Shown piece after piece: positions 18,001 to 25,808 of a stretch of 64,000 nucleotides of DNA. The stretch spans positions 1 to 64,000 of the forward strand of contig NZ_CADIKB010000002.1 of NCBI RefSeq assembly GCF_902859825.1, given 5' to 3'. Below the pieces are notes generated by a model. The model had not been told where the DNA came from. It searched no databases and saw nothing but the letters and a program-made list of their open reading frames with translations. Each line of letters opens with the position of its first letter. Position 1 is the first letter of the stretch. Source of the DNA: Paraburkholderia phenoliruptrix. GTDB lineage: Bacteria; Pseudomonadota; Gammaproteobacteria; Burkholderiales; Burkholderiaceae. The translations under genes and the position numbers were made by a program.

Positions 18001-21000
18001 CCCGACAGCACTGCGCGGTCCGACACGGAACCCGAGCCAATCGCGACGCCGCCCGCTATCGATGCGCTCGACGACGCGCCCAGCGCCACCGCGTTGTTCG
18101 CAAGCGCCGCCGCGCCATTGCCGCCGGCAAAGCTGCTTGCGCCACTCGCCGTGGCCGCCACGCCCGCCGCGAGGGCGTTGAGCCCTGTCGCGCCGTCGTT
18201 GTTGTAGTTGCCGCCTTGAGTGCCACCGTCGTTGACGCTGTAGTAGTGCGTCTTGTCGGCGGCGACCGTGGTCGCGAGGCTGTCTACCGCCTGGTTCGTC
18301 TGGTAGAGCTGCGAGCCGTTCACGGCGTCCGTGCTGCTCCCGCTCAAGCTGCCCGCCGCGACGTTCTGGATTTGCCGCTCGGCGCCCGCCGCGCCCACGC
18401 TGACGACGCTCGTTGGATTCGCGCCTGCGAAGCTGTACACCGTGCCGTTGATCGTGGCGCTGCCGGTCGGCGCGGCGGCGCCTGTCTGCGAGCCCGAGCC
18501 GAGTGCGACATCGCCCGTGTTGTTGGCGACCGCGTTCGGGCCTATCGCGACGCTGTCGGTTCCGAGCGCCTGGCTGTCGGGCGCCGTCGAGTTCGCGTGG
18601 AAATACTTGATGCCGGGCGCGCTGCCGCCGCCGGTGATAGCCGTGATGAGATTCTGCACCGAGCTATAGGTGTTGCCGCCATAGCTGAGGCTCGTGGTCA
18701 GCGCGCCGGTCGTGCTGTTGTACGTGGTGCCACCGCCGAGGCTCGACGCCACGCTGTTGCCGAGGTTCGTCACCTGGCCGCCGATCGTGTTGATGGCGGT
18801 ATCCGCGGCGAAAAGCTGCGAGCCGTTCACGGCGTCCGTGCTCGACGCGCTCACGCGTCCAGCCGCCACATTGGTCAGCTGACGGGGCGCCGCCGCGGTG
18901 CCGACGCTGACCACGCCCGCGGGCGCACCGCCTGCGTAAATGACACTCGTGCCGTTGATGGTGCCGCTACCGGTCGGCACCGCGGCGGACGTGACCGTCG
19001 ACCCCTGACCCAGCGCCACATTCGAACCGCTGACGCCGCTTGCGATGCTCGCGCCCTGGCCAAGCACGGTGGAATTCGCCACGCCGTTATCCGTGGACTG
19101 ATTGCCGACGACGAGCGAAGCCGCGCCGCTCGCCGAAGCGCCGAAGCCGCCCGCTGCCGCATTGGCACCGGAGGAAACCGGCTGCGTCGACGTGACCGAG
19201 TTGTTGGACACGAAGGGGCCGACGCTGCCGCTCGTCAGGCTGTCGACCGCCTGGTTGGTCGCGTACAGTTCGCTGCCGTTCACTGCGTCCGTGCTCGTCG
19301 CGCTCACGCGTCCCGCGGCGAGATTCGTGAGCGTGCGCTCATTGCCCACCGAGCCGATGCTCACGGTGCTGCCGGGCGTCGTGCCTTGCACGGCGCGCGT
19401 GACGCCGCCCACGGTCACGCTCGCCGTATCGACGGGCGCTGCGGTCGTGCTGCCGGCGCCGAGCGCCACGGCGTTTGCATTGGTCGCCGATGCGCCCGCG
19501 CCCAACGCAATCGCGCCGCCCAGGTTCGCCACGGCCGAATCGCCGAGCGCGAGGGCGCTCGCGCCCGTTGCGTTGCTCGCGTTGCCGAGCGCAACCGCGC
19601 CCTGGCCGCTCGCCGTGTTGCCGTTGCCTTGCGCGACCGCGCCGTTGCCGGTTGCCGTGTTGTCCGCGCCCACCGCGATTGCGCCGTTGCCCGTCGCGCT
19701 ATTCGGATCGCCGATGGCGACCGCGCCGTTGCCGCTCACTGTCTGCGCCTGACCGAGCGCGACCGCGCCGGTCCCGCTCAACACCTGAGAACTGTGACCA
19801 CCGGCAATCGAACCGGCACCGGCGGTCCCCGCGACCTTGTTGCTGTCGCCGATAGCCACCGTCGACGCAGCGAGCGCCTGCGACGTAAAGCCGATCGCCG
19901 TCGCATTGCCGCTGCTCGCGGCTGCCTGGTTGCCCAACGCAACCGCGCTGCTTGCCGACGCCGTTGCATTCGTCCCCATCGCGATGGCGTTCGCATTCGC
20001 GCCCGTGGCGGCTGAATCGCCAATCGCAATCGACGACGCGCCGCCCGAGCTCGCGCCGGAGCCGATCGCCACCGCGCGAATACCCGAAGCCGCGGCGCCG
20101 CCGACGGCTGCGGGCGCGGACGCGCCGCCTTCCGCGACTGAATCGGCCCCGCCGAGAGCGATTGCATTGGCACCGCTCGCGCTCGAGCCGTTCATCATGC
20201 CGAGCGAATTGAGTCCCGAGGCAGTTGCTCCCGCTCCCAGCGCCACTGCGTTCTGCGCAGTGGCCGAGGCCACCGTGCCGGCCGCCAGCGACGACGCACC
20301 GGACGCGCGCACGTCCGTGCCGATGCCGACGGCTCCCGCCGCCGTTGCGCCAGTGCCCGCGACGGTGCGCGCGCCCAGATACACGGCATTGAGCCCGCTG
20401 GCGATGGACTGAAAGCCGACGGCGATGGAATGCGTCCCCGAGCCGTTGGCGATATAGCCAAGCGCAACGGCGGCGGCTCCGCTGCCCACCGCCTGATAAC
20501 CAAACGCGGCAGCATAGTCGCCGGTCGACGTCACGTCCGTGCCGATGGCAATGGACGACTGTCCGCTCGATCCCGTGCCGGCGGCAGTGCGCGCGCCGAG
20601 ATACAGCGCATTCACACCTGTGGCACTCGCTCCCGAACCCACCGCGACACCGTTTGTTTGCGAGCCGACCGCGCCGCCGCCCACTGCCACCGCGCCCGAG
20701 GCGGCGGCGCTCGAACTGGCGCCCATCGCGACACCGTTGTCTCCCGTGGCCTTCGCCGTCGGCCCGACCGCGGTCGACAGGTTGCCGCTGGAAACCGCAT
20801 CAACGCCGATACCGATAGCCCCGTTTCCGCTGGCCGTCACATCCGTACCAATGCCGATGGCGGACTCCGCGGTCGCGCCCGTGCCAGGAGCAGTGCGCGC
20901 GCCCATGTAAATGGCGTTGGTCGTCGATGCAATGGCCTGGAAGCCGAACGATATTGCGTTAAGCCCCGTACTGCTCGCGCCATAGCCCACGGCAGTGGCG

Positions 21001-21311
21001 CCGCCCCCAGTCGCCGCGGACATGTAGCCCACGCACGTGGTGCTGCCGCTATAAAAGTTGTAGGGCGCCGTCGAGCAACTCGCCTGCGCCAGCGCCTGCG
21101 TGCTCCATCCGCCTACGCCCATGGCGAGCAACATGGTGAGCACGCGAGGATTCGCCCCGCGCGGCTCGCACTCGCCTCGTTCACCGTGGCGTCCATCGCG
21201 GACCGAGGCAGCCGCCCCTGATTTTCCCTTGCCGCGCGACGTATCCAACTCCGACGCCGCGACGAATGCACCCAGCGCCTTGTTCCAGATGGTCCGATAT
21301 GCCCTGTTCAT
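15099..21311 (-). CDS. Trimeric autotransporter adhesin (YadA-like)
   Basis: 2070-residue surface adhesin. The N-terminus MNRAYRTIWNKALGAFVAASEL matches the extended signal peptide region of large autotransporters, and cleavage probably occurs near ALAQA (residue about 77). The passenger is built from many YadA-head repeats (alternating AxG/SxAxG units such as AVAIGxGAxA). They are interrupted by neck motifs of the form (E)[24 protein letters not shown], seen at least six times, and HYYSVNDGGTQGGN motifs, seen three times. The last about 100 residues (NAYTDARMNEL...GVGAAMQW) form the short coiled coil and the YadA anchor, ending in aromatic Trp as outer-membrane barrels do. Two 276-residue blocks are nearly identical (see the repeat entries). 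Confidence 0.95.
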   Translation of the reverse strand: MNRAYRTIWNKALGAFVAASELDTSRGKGKSGAAASVRDGRHGERGECEPRGANPRVLTMLLAMGVGGWSTQALAQASCSTAPYNFYSGSTTCVGYMSAATGGGATAVGYGASSTGLNAISFGFQAIASTTNAIYMGARTAPGTGATAESAIGIGTDVTASGNGAIGIGVDAVSSGNLSTAVGPTAKATGDNGVAMGASSSAAASGAVAVGGGAVGSQTNGVAVGSGASATGVNALYLGARTAAGTGSSGQSSIAIGTDVTSTGDYAAAFGYQAVGSGAAAVALGYIANGSGTHSIAVGFQSIASGLNAVYLGARTVAGTGATAAGAVGIGTDVRASGASSLAAGTVASATAQNAVALGAGATASGLNSLGMMNGSSASGANAIALGGADSVAEGGASAPAAVGGAAASGIRAVAIGSGASSGGASSIAIGDSAATGANANAIAMGTNATASASSAVALGNQAAASSGNATAIGFTSQALAASTVAIGDSNKVAGTAGAGSIAGGHSSQVLSGTGAVALGQAQTVSGNGAVAIGDPNSATGNGAIAVGADNTATGNGAVAQGNGNTASGQGAVALGNASNATGASALALGDSAVANLGGAIALGAGASATNANAVALGAGSTTAAPVDTASVTVGGVTRAVQGTTPGSTVSIGSVGNERTLTNLAAGRVSATSTDAVNGSELYATNQAVDSLTSGSVGPFVSNNSVTSTQPVSSGANAAAGGFGASASGAASLVVGNQSTDNGVANSTVLGQGASIASGVSGSNVALGQGSTVTSAAVPTGSGTINGTSVIYAGGAPAGVVSVGTAAAPRQLTNVAAGRVSASSTDAVNGSQLFAADTAINTIGGQVTNLGNSVASSLGGGTTYNSTTGALTTSLSYGGNTYSSVQNLITAITGGGSAPGIKYFHANSTAPDSQALGTDSVAIGPNAVANNTGDVALGSGSQTGAAAPTGSATINGTVYSFAGANPTSVVSVGAAGAERQIQNVAAGSLSGSSTDAVNGSQLYQTNQAVDSLATTVAADKTHYYSVNDGGTQGGNYNNDGATGLNALAAGVAATASGASSFAGGNGAAALANNAVALGASSSASIAGGVAIGSGSVSDRAVLSGVGSIANGTHSIPFNTADQTLLGAVSFGSASGNTYRQLTNVADGTQAHDAVTIRQLQGALSSFAVTGQLYFHANSTAADSLAVGAESIAVGPTTVVNGDNGVGMGNGAIVDSTAPGGVAIGQAASSAQADAIALGSGSVASGAQSIAQGANASAANAGSVAIGSASHSSAIDALALGAGASATFANSVALGAGSLTGAPTPTASTTINGTVYGFAGTNPTSVVSVGTAGAERQLQNVAAGSLSATSTDAVNGSQLYQSNQAIDALATTVAADRTHYYSVNDGGTQGGNYNNDGATGTNALAAGVGATATGAGSTALGQGASANNANDVALGSGSTSAAAVATTGDTINGTAYSYAGTSPTSTVSVGSVGHERTVTNVAAGRVSGSSTDAVNGSQLYATDQAVDNLASVVTANAKHYYSVNDGGTQGGNYNNDGATGLNALAAGVAATASGASSFAGGNGAAALANNAVALGASSSASVAGGVAIGSGSVSDRAVLSGVGSIANGTHSIPFNTADQTLLGAVSFGSASGNTYRQLTNVADGTQAHDAVTIRQLQGALSSFAVTGQLYFHANSTAADSLAVGAESIAVGPTTVVNGDNGVGMGNGAIVDSTAPGGVAIGQAASSAQADAIALGSGSVASGAQSIAQGANASAANAGSVAIGSASHSSAIDALALGAGASATFANSVALGAGSVTTVGALSNYIAYGLSSPQSSAGEVNIGNRQITGLAAGKAGTDAVNVSQLDAVASRLTTLINQQTVNNGGSFSSSPGTPTPPTPSGSNSSAGGQGAVASGTNSSAVGNGSTASGAGSTAVGAGATSTGAGSTALGTDSNDGGRANVVAVGSAGTNRQVINVAAGTAPTDAVNVQQLNAALSQANAYTDARMNELQNGINSTARNAYSGIAAATALTMIPEVDKDKTLSLGIGTAGFRGYQAVAIGGTARLTENLKMKAGVGMSPGGTTVGVGAAMQW
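15934..16761. repeat. Direct repeat copy A (828 bp) within the autotransporter
   Basis: This block recurs at 17422-18249, offset by exactly 1488 bp (496 codons, in frame). Reading the two copies side by side showed about five mismatches in 828 bp. Both ends are sharp: the flanks differ immediately outside. It encodes residues about 1517-1792, including the FAVTGQLYFHANST segment. Confidence 0.92.
17422..18249. repeat. Direct repeat copy B (828 bp) within the autotransporter
   Basis: Partner of 15934-16761. It encodes residues about 1021-1296. Differences seen include two adjacent codon changes in the first AxSSSAS unit and single changes near the HYYSVND motif. Such near-identity of long in-frame blocks suggests recent duplication or gene conversion. 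Confidence 0.92.
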
Positions 21312-22381
21312 GTCGTTGTCTCTCTGAATAATTGAAACGCGATGCTCGTAAGCACAGGCGTGCGCCCGCCTCCTGTTGCTTAGGATGCCTATTTACTGTG
21401 CTTAAAACGTCTGCAGTGGCGCGTTGCCTTAGCGCCGGGGTTCCCGAAGTCGCTTATGACCTTGGTGAACGACGAGCCGCGAATGCGAGCGAAGAACGCT
21501 GCGCACACATCCGGTTCGTGTGCAGAAAGGAAATGCAGACTTCAGTCGGAGAGCCGGCTTTCTGACGAGCTGACCGCTGAGACGATGAATAATCTGCCGC
21601 GTTAGGAAGGCCCGAACGGACACGGCATAGCGGCTGCGATTGGGCGGAGAAGCGCCAACTGTCGGCCTTGATATTGTTTTTTTACCGAGCATGTGCCCGG
21701 ACTCTTTTCGCCTCGGATACTCATGGTTGCCTGCCCCTGATGTCGCATCATTTCGTTTCGCCGGCGCTTAATGGCTTGATGTCTTTTGCCACGCGCAAGC
21801 GCTGTTTTAATCAAATGAATGAGCACTATGTGAGACGAGCTTCAACCTGCCCGGGTTAGATGTGGTGCCTCTCCCGAGGTGTTGCGTAAGAAAGGGAAAG
21901 ATGCGTGCTCATGGCCACTTTCTCATAAGACTTTTTATTTGTCCACGGAAAGCCTGCGACTATTTCGGGGTATTGCAAGATTTGACAATTAAAGAAGCGG
22001 TCGCAATTGGGGCTCATTCACGAAACTGTCTCGCAGTTATGCATGGCGGGGTGGAATTGGGAGAGAACCCTCACGGTGAGCCGGGAGAGTGCGACGCGCG
22101 AGTACGGGATTGCTAACGCGCCAACGGTCACCTTACAAGGTGCCATTCGGTCCGTATGCATTTTTTAATGCATTTCCCCGCTAAATGGCAGAGGTGGATT
22201 AATACTTTTTTGTCGCTATTTCGAGCGACGAACAATCAGTATTTTTTACAGCATGCTTGCGCGGATAGGTGGCGCGTTGAATTGACGGAAATGGCCATGA
22301 TGCGTAAAGGAGTACACCGCGATGCCCGCATAACGCGAGACATCGCGGTGGCGTCATGCCATGCTCAAAGCTGGTTCTGAC
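21312..22381. other. 1.07-kb AT-richer spacer between the two autotransporter genes
   Basis: This stretch is visibly richer in A+T than its surroundings, with several T6 runs such as near 22160 and 22210. It should hold the promoter of the 2070-residue adhesin at its left end; AGAGAG at about 21317-21322 may be its ribosome-binding site. At its right end is the transcript end of the second adhesin. Small open frames, for example 21862-22116, lack a recognisable start signal or protein features and are not called. Confidence 0.6.
22316..22349 (-). terminator. Hairpin downstream of the second autotransporter
   Basis: ACCGCGATG (22316-22324) pairs perfectly with CATCGCGGT (22341-22349) around a 16-nt loop, 33 nt beyond the stop codon at 22382. 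The following bases on the minus strand contain only a short CTTT, so it may be a weak or Rho-assisted end. Confidence 0.45.
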
Positions 22382-24493
22382 TTACCAGCGATAGCCCACG
22401 CCGGCGCCCGCGCCCACGGAGCCGTGGCCGGACACGCCCGTCGTCACCGAGCCTTTGACCATCCATTTAGCGGTCGCGATAGAAAGCCCGACGGCCATCG
22501 CGCTCTGTCCGCCGTAGGTTCCGGCACCCATGGCGACGACCTTCTCACCGGGCAACACGGCCTGCGGCAGGTTGGCCATTGCAATGGCGCTCGCCGAGCC
22601 GGCGTTCGCGTCGCGGCGATACTTCTGCATGTCGTCGCGAACGCTGTTCACTGCGCTATTCAATTGACGCACGTTCACAGCGTCGGTCGGAGCCGTACCG
22701 TCCGCAACGTTGGTGATCTGACGCTCAGCACCCGGTGCACCGACCGAAACCGTGTTGTCCCGGTCTGCGACTGAATTTGCACCCAGGGCAACCGAATTGT
22801 TCGCGGTGACCTGAGAGTTCGTGCCCACTGCCGTTCCGTTCGCGCCAGTGACACTGGCGCCGTCGCCGATTGCGGTTCCATTCGTCGCCGTGACTTTGGA
22901 ACCTGTGCCAATGGCCGTTGTACGCGCAGCCGTGACAGTCGAGTTCGTGCCGATCGCCGTTCCATCGTTGCCCGAAACATTCGAACCGGTGCCGATGGCG
23001 GTGCCGTTCTGCACGGACACGACCGAGTTCGTGCCCACTGCAGTGCCGGTGGGATCAGCCGTGGTGCCGGTCGAGCCGGTGGTCGAAAGCGTGTTGACGG
23101 TGGTGGTGAGCGACGTGAGGTTATTGGAGAGCGCCGCAACCTGCGAGGCCACCGAGAAAAGCTGCGAGCCGTTCACGGCGTCCGTGCTGGTCGCGCTGAT
23201 CTGACCCGCGGCGACGTTTTGCAACTGGTGCTCCTGACCGACGGCGCCGATACTCACCACGCCGAGCGGCGTCGAGCCGGCGAAGCCACCGAACGTCACT
23301 CCATTCAGCGTGACGCTATTTACGTTCGATGCGGCGCGCGTGACCGCGCCGGAACCGAGCGCGGTCGATTCCGCAGTCGAAGCCACAGCCGCGTTGCCGA
23401 TCGCTATAGAGTTCGCGCCGGTCGCCTGCGAGAGACCGCCAAGTGCGACCGTACCCGCCACGGCAGCGTTGGCGCTGACGCCCATGGAAATGGAACCGTT
23501 GCCTTGTGCAAAGGCGCTATTTCCGATGGCGACGGCTTCACCGTTGACCGCCTGCGCCGCTACGCCGATGGCAACCGGCGAGGCAGGTGCGCCCGACGAC
23601 GTTGCAATCGCGTTCTGTCCAATTGCAATGGCGACGCTGCCCGCTCCGCCATTGGCGACAGCCCCGGCGCCTTGTGCGATCGCGCCGAAACCGGAAGCAG
23701 AACTGCCGTTACCAATTGCGATATTGTTCGTGCCGTTGGCGACTGCAGCAGCCCCTAAGGCTACAGAGTTAGCAGCAGTTGCCGCGGCATTCTCACCAAT
23801 CGCGATGGCGTTCTGCGCAGTTGCCTGTGCGCGCGAAATCGACACACTGCCGATACCCGATGCAACGGAATCGACGCCGACTGCCGTAGCGTCAGATGCG
23901 TTCGCACTCGCCTGGAAACCCACCGCCGTTCCGCCGGCGGCTGAACTATTGGTACCGACCGCCGTCGAGAATTCAGAAGTCGTGTGTGCAAGAGCACCGA
24001 TTGCAGTCGCGTCGCCGGTCGTCGTGGTTGCCCCACCGCCGAACGCGACTGCTCTCGCGCCATTTGCGACCGAATTTGCGCCGACCGCCGTAGCATTCGC
24101 GCCATTCGCCGTGACCGTATCGCCCACCGCCGTCGCGGCACCGCCTTGCGCGGACACATTGATGCCGACAGCCGTATTCTGGCTTGATCCGTCCGCACCG
24201 GCGACCGCAGGGAACACTCCGCCCGTGCTCGCGGTAGGCGCCGTTGCGCCCCCGACGGTTGCAGTCTGACCGGCGTTTTCGCCACCGACCGCAAGGTTAT
24301 CCGCGTGTGCATATCCCGCCGACAGCATCAACGCTGTGAGAACTGCCAGCGCAGCTTTCGACTTCGCCGGAGTGCCGGCCCGTCGACCTCCCATTTGCAC
24401 CGCGCCGCCTTGCACTCCGCAGTGCATGTCTGCCGCGGTTTCCAACGCGCCAAACCCTCGATTCGAAACCACCCTGTGTCGGCTCATGTTCAT
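22382..24493 (-). CDS. Trimeric autotransporter adhesin (YadA-like), shorter paralogue
   Basis: 703-residue adhesin with the same architecture as its larger neighbour. The leader [22 protein letters not shown] looks like a divergent ESPR, followed by a hydrophobic core ([18 protein letters not shown]) and cleavage before DNLAVGG. The passenger consists of YadA-head AxG/AVG repeats, one neck motif ([25 protein letters not shown] split over residues about 440-465), then a [15 protein letters not shown] repeat tract. The C-terminus ([18 protein letters not shown] to GAGVGYRW) is the coiled-coil and YadA anchor. A TTG at 24526 with AAAGGAAA upstream would add 11 residues. The ATG at 24493 is preferred for ESPR alignment. 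Confidence 0.88.
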   Translation of the reverse strand: MNMSRHRVVSNRGFGALETAADMHCGVQGGAVQMGGRRAGTPAKSKAALAVLTALMLSAGYAHADNLAVGGENAGQTATVGGATAPTASTGGVFPAVAGADGSSQNTAVGINVSAQGGAATAVGDTVTANGANATAVGANSVANGARAVAFGGGATTTTGDATAIGALAHTTSEFSTAVGTNSSAAGGTAVGFQASANASDATAVGVDSVASGIGSVSISRAQATAQNAIAIGENAAATAANSVALGAAAVANGTNNIAIGNGSSASGFGAIAQGAGAVANGGAGSVAIAIGQNAIATSSGAPASPVAIGVAAQAVNGEAVAIGNSAFAQGNGSISMGVSANAAVAGTVALGGLSQATGANSIAIGNAAVASTAESTALGSGAVTRAASNVNSVTLNGVTFGGFAGSTPLGVVSIGAVGQEHQLQNVAAGQISATSTDAVNGSQLFSVASQVAALSNNLTSLTTTVNTLSTTGSTGTTADPTGTAVGTNSVVSVQNGTAIGTGSNVSGNDGTAIGTNSTVTAARTTAIGTGSKVTATNGTAIGDGASVTGANGTAVGTNSQVTANNSVALGANSVADRDNTVSVGAPGAERQITNVADGTAPTDAVNVRQLNSAVNSVRDDMQKYRRDANAGSASAIAMANLPQAVLPGEKVVAMGAGTYGGQSAMAVGLSIATAKWMVKGSVTTGVSGHGSVGAGAGVGYRW

Positions 24494-24998
24494 TGCGTTT
24501 TCCGTTCTGACTTCTCTAGTGGACAAAAGGATTTCCTTTCGCTCTCTCCGCGGCGGCGTCTATGGCAACAACCTCGTATGCCCGCGCCTCCGATGGCCCG
24601 CGTCCGCCGCCTGAAGCGCCGCAGATCGGAACCATTCCTTATCAGCGACATCCCATGAAACTTCTGGAAATGCCGTGTAAGCGTCAGCGGAATTATGGGT
24701 AGCGCAATTCGCCTACTCGTTTGCGCGAGCGGCAAATTGCTTTGCTGGAGAGAAAATTCTTTCTTCATCCGCCATGAACCTGGTCGTCTAACGCCATCCC
24801 TCGCGAGTTCTCATGCGAAGCGAATCGGCGTCGTTCGCAACGAACCTCGCCAGGCCGCAAAACTCAGCACGAAATATGTATCTGTTATTCTTCCCGCCGC
24901 TGTTGGGTCTCTGAGCCGATATCCGCCGACGCTCAACCCACTATGTGGTCGTCAATCAACCCCGAGAACGTCACCCGCAAGGTGTGTCCCCTTTAACG
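24494..24998. other. Divergent intergenic region, second adhesin / two-component genes
   Basis: About 500 bases hold the start regions of two divergent units. AAAGGAAA on the minus strand near 24530-24537 may be a ribosome-binding site for the adhesin. No clear promoter hexamers or palindromes were recognised, and the site bound by the AraC-type regulator encoded next door may lie here. Confidence 0.4.
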
Positions 24999-25808
24999 AT
25001 GCCGCCTCTGAATACCGCCCTCGCAGGTGCCCATCTTCTTGTTGTGGACGATCAGCCGGACCAGCTTCGATTGTTAATTGACGTTCTACGACATGCCGGA
25101 TGCCGGATCAGCGTGGGATTCGACGGATCGCAGGCGTATGAACGGGCGCTCGCCATTTCGCCCGATCTGATTCTGATGGACGTGCGCATGCCGCGCATGG
25201 ATGGCTTCGCGGCTTGCCGGCTTCTGGCCGCGGACCCTCGCACGTCCGCGATTCCCGTCATTTTCCTCACGGTGGCCGGCGATCTGGACGAGCGTCTGAA
25301 CGGACTGGAGATCGGCGCAGTCGACTATGTGTTAAAGCCATTCGATGCCGCCGAGGTGCTCGCGCGCATTCGCGTGCACCTTACGCGTGCAGGCGGCCAG
25401 CGGGAAGTTCAGGACTACGGGTTCGCCGTCGACACCACCGGCAACGGCGTACTTGTTCGCGCCGCCATCCAGCATCTGTCGCAAAGACTGAACGATCCGC
25501 CGACGGTCGAGCATCTCGCGCGTTTGCTGGGAACGAATGAAAAGCGCCTGTCGCGCGCCTTTCGCGAGAACCTCGGCCAAACGGTGTTCGAGTACCTTCG
25601 GGAAGAGCGCCTGCGGGTCGCGCAAACGCTCTTGAGCACGACGCCTTTGAGCATTGCGAGCATCGCTGAAGAGATTGGCTTTTCCAGCGCCGCGAATTTC
25701 GCCACGGCATTTCGCGAGCGATTCGAGGTAACGCCGTCGGCGTATCGCGACGAACATCGCATTCAAGGCGCCGCAGACCCGAACCAGCCAGCCGCCGATG
25801 CAGACTGA
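24999..25808 (+). CDS. Response regulator with AraC-type DNA-binding domain
   Basis: 269-residue regulator from ATG 24999. The receiver domain (about residues 8-125) has VVDDQ, phospho-acceptor Asp61 in LMDVRMPRMDG, Thr in LTVAG and Lys in LKPFD. An AraC-family helix-turn-helix pair (about residues 155-258) shows VEHLARLLGTNEKRLSRAF and the signature SIASIAEEIGFSSAANFATAFRERFEVTPSAYR. Receiver-AraC fusion differs from the common OmpR or NarL outputs. A GTG at 24945 would extend it by 18 residues without similarity. The stop overlaps the next gene by 11 nt, so it pairs with that kinase. Adjacent adhesin and TonB-receptor genes are plausible targets. Confidence 0.88.
   Translation: MPPLNTALAGAHLLVVDDQPDQLRLLIDVLRHAGCRISVGFDGSQAYERALAISPDLILMDVRMPRMDGFAACRLLAADPRTSAIPVIFLTVAGDLDERLNGLEIGAVDYVLKPFDAAEVLARIRVHLTRAGGQREVQDYGFAVDTTGNGVLVRAAIQHLSQRLNDPPTVEHLARLLGTNEKRLSRAFRENLGQTVFEYLREERLRVAQTLLSTTPLSIASIAEEIGFSSAANFATAFRERFEVTPSAYRDEHRIQGAADPNQPAADAD

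Noticed and set aside
15934..18249. Insertion-sequence or transposon copies
   Set aside because: The repeated blocks are in-frame adhesin sequence with no terminal inverted repeats or transposase.
17787..20015. 742-codon open frame on the plus strand opposite the giant adhesin
   Set aside because: It mirrors the repetitive adhesin codons (Arg/Ala-rich low-complexity translation), has no domain features, and parts of it recur only because the adhesin repeat recurs.
21862..22116. 84-codon frame in the adhesin spacer
   Set aside because: No ribosome-binding site, odd composition with many Cys, no recognisable domain.
22205..22235. GTCGCT/AGCGAC hairpin with T6 as a terminator
   Set aside because: The T-run lies before the stem on the plus strand and becomes an A-run after it on the minus strand, so it fits neither direction.
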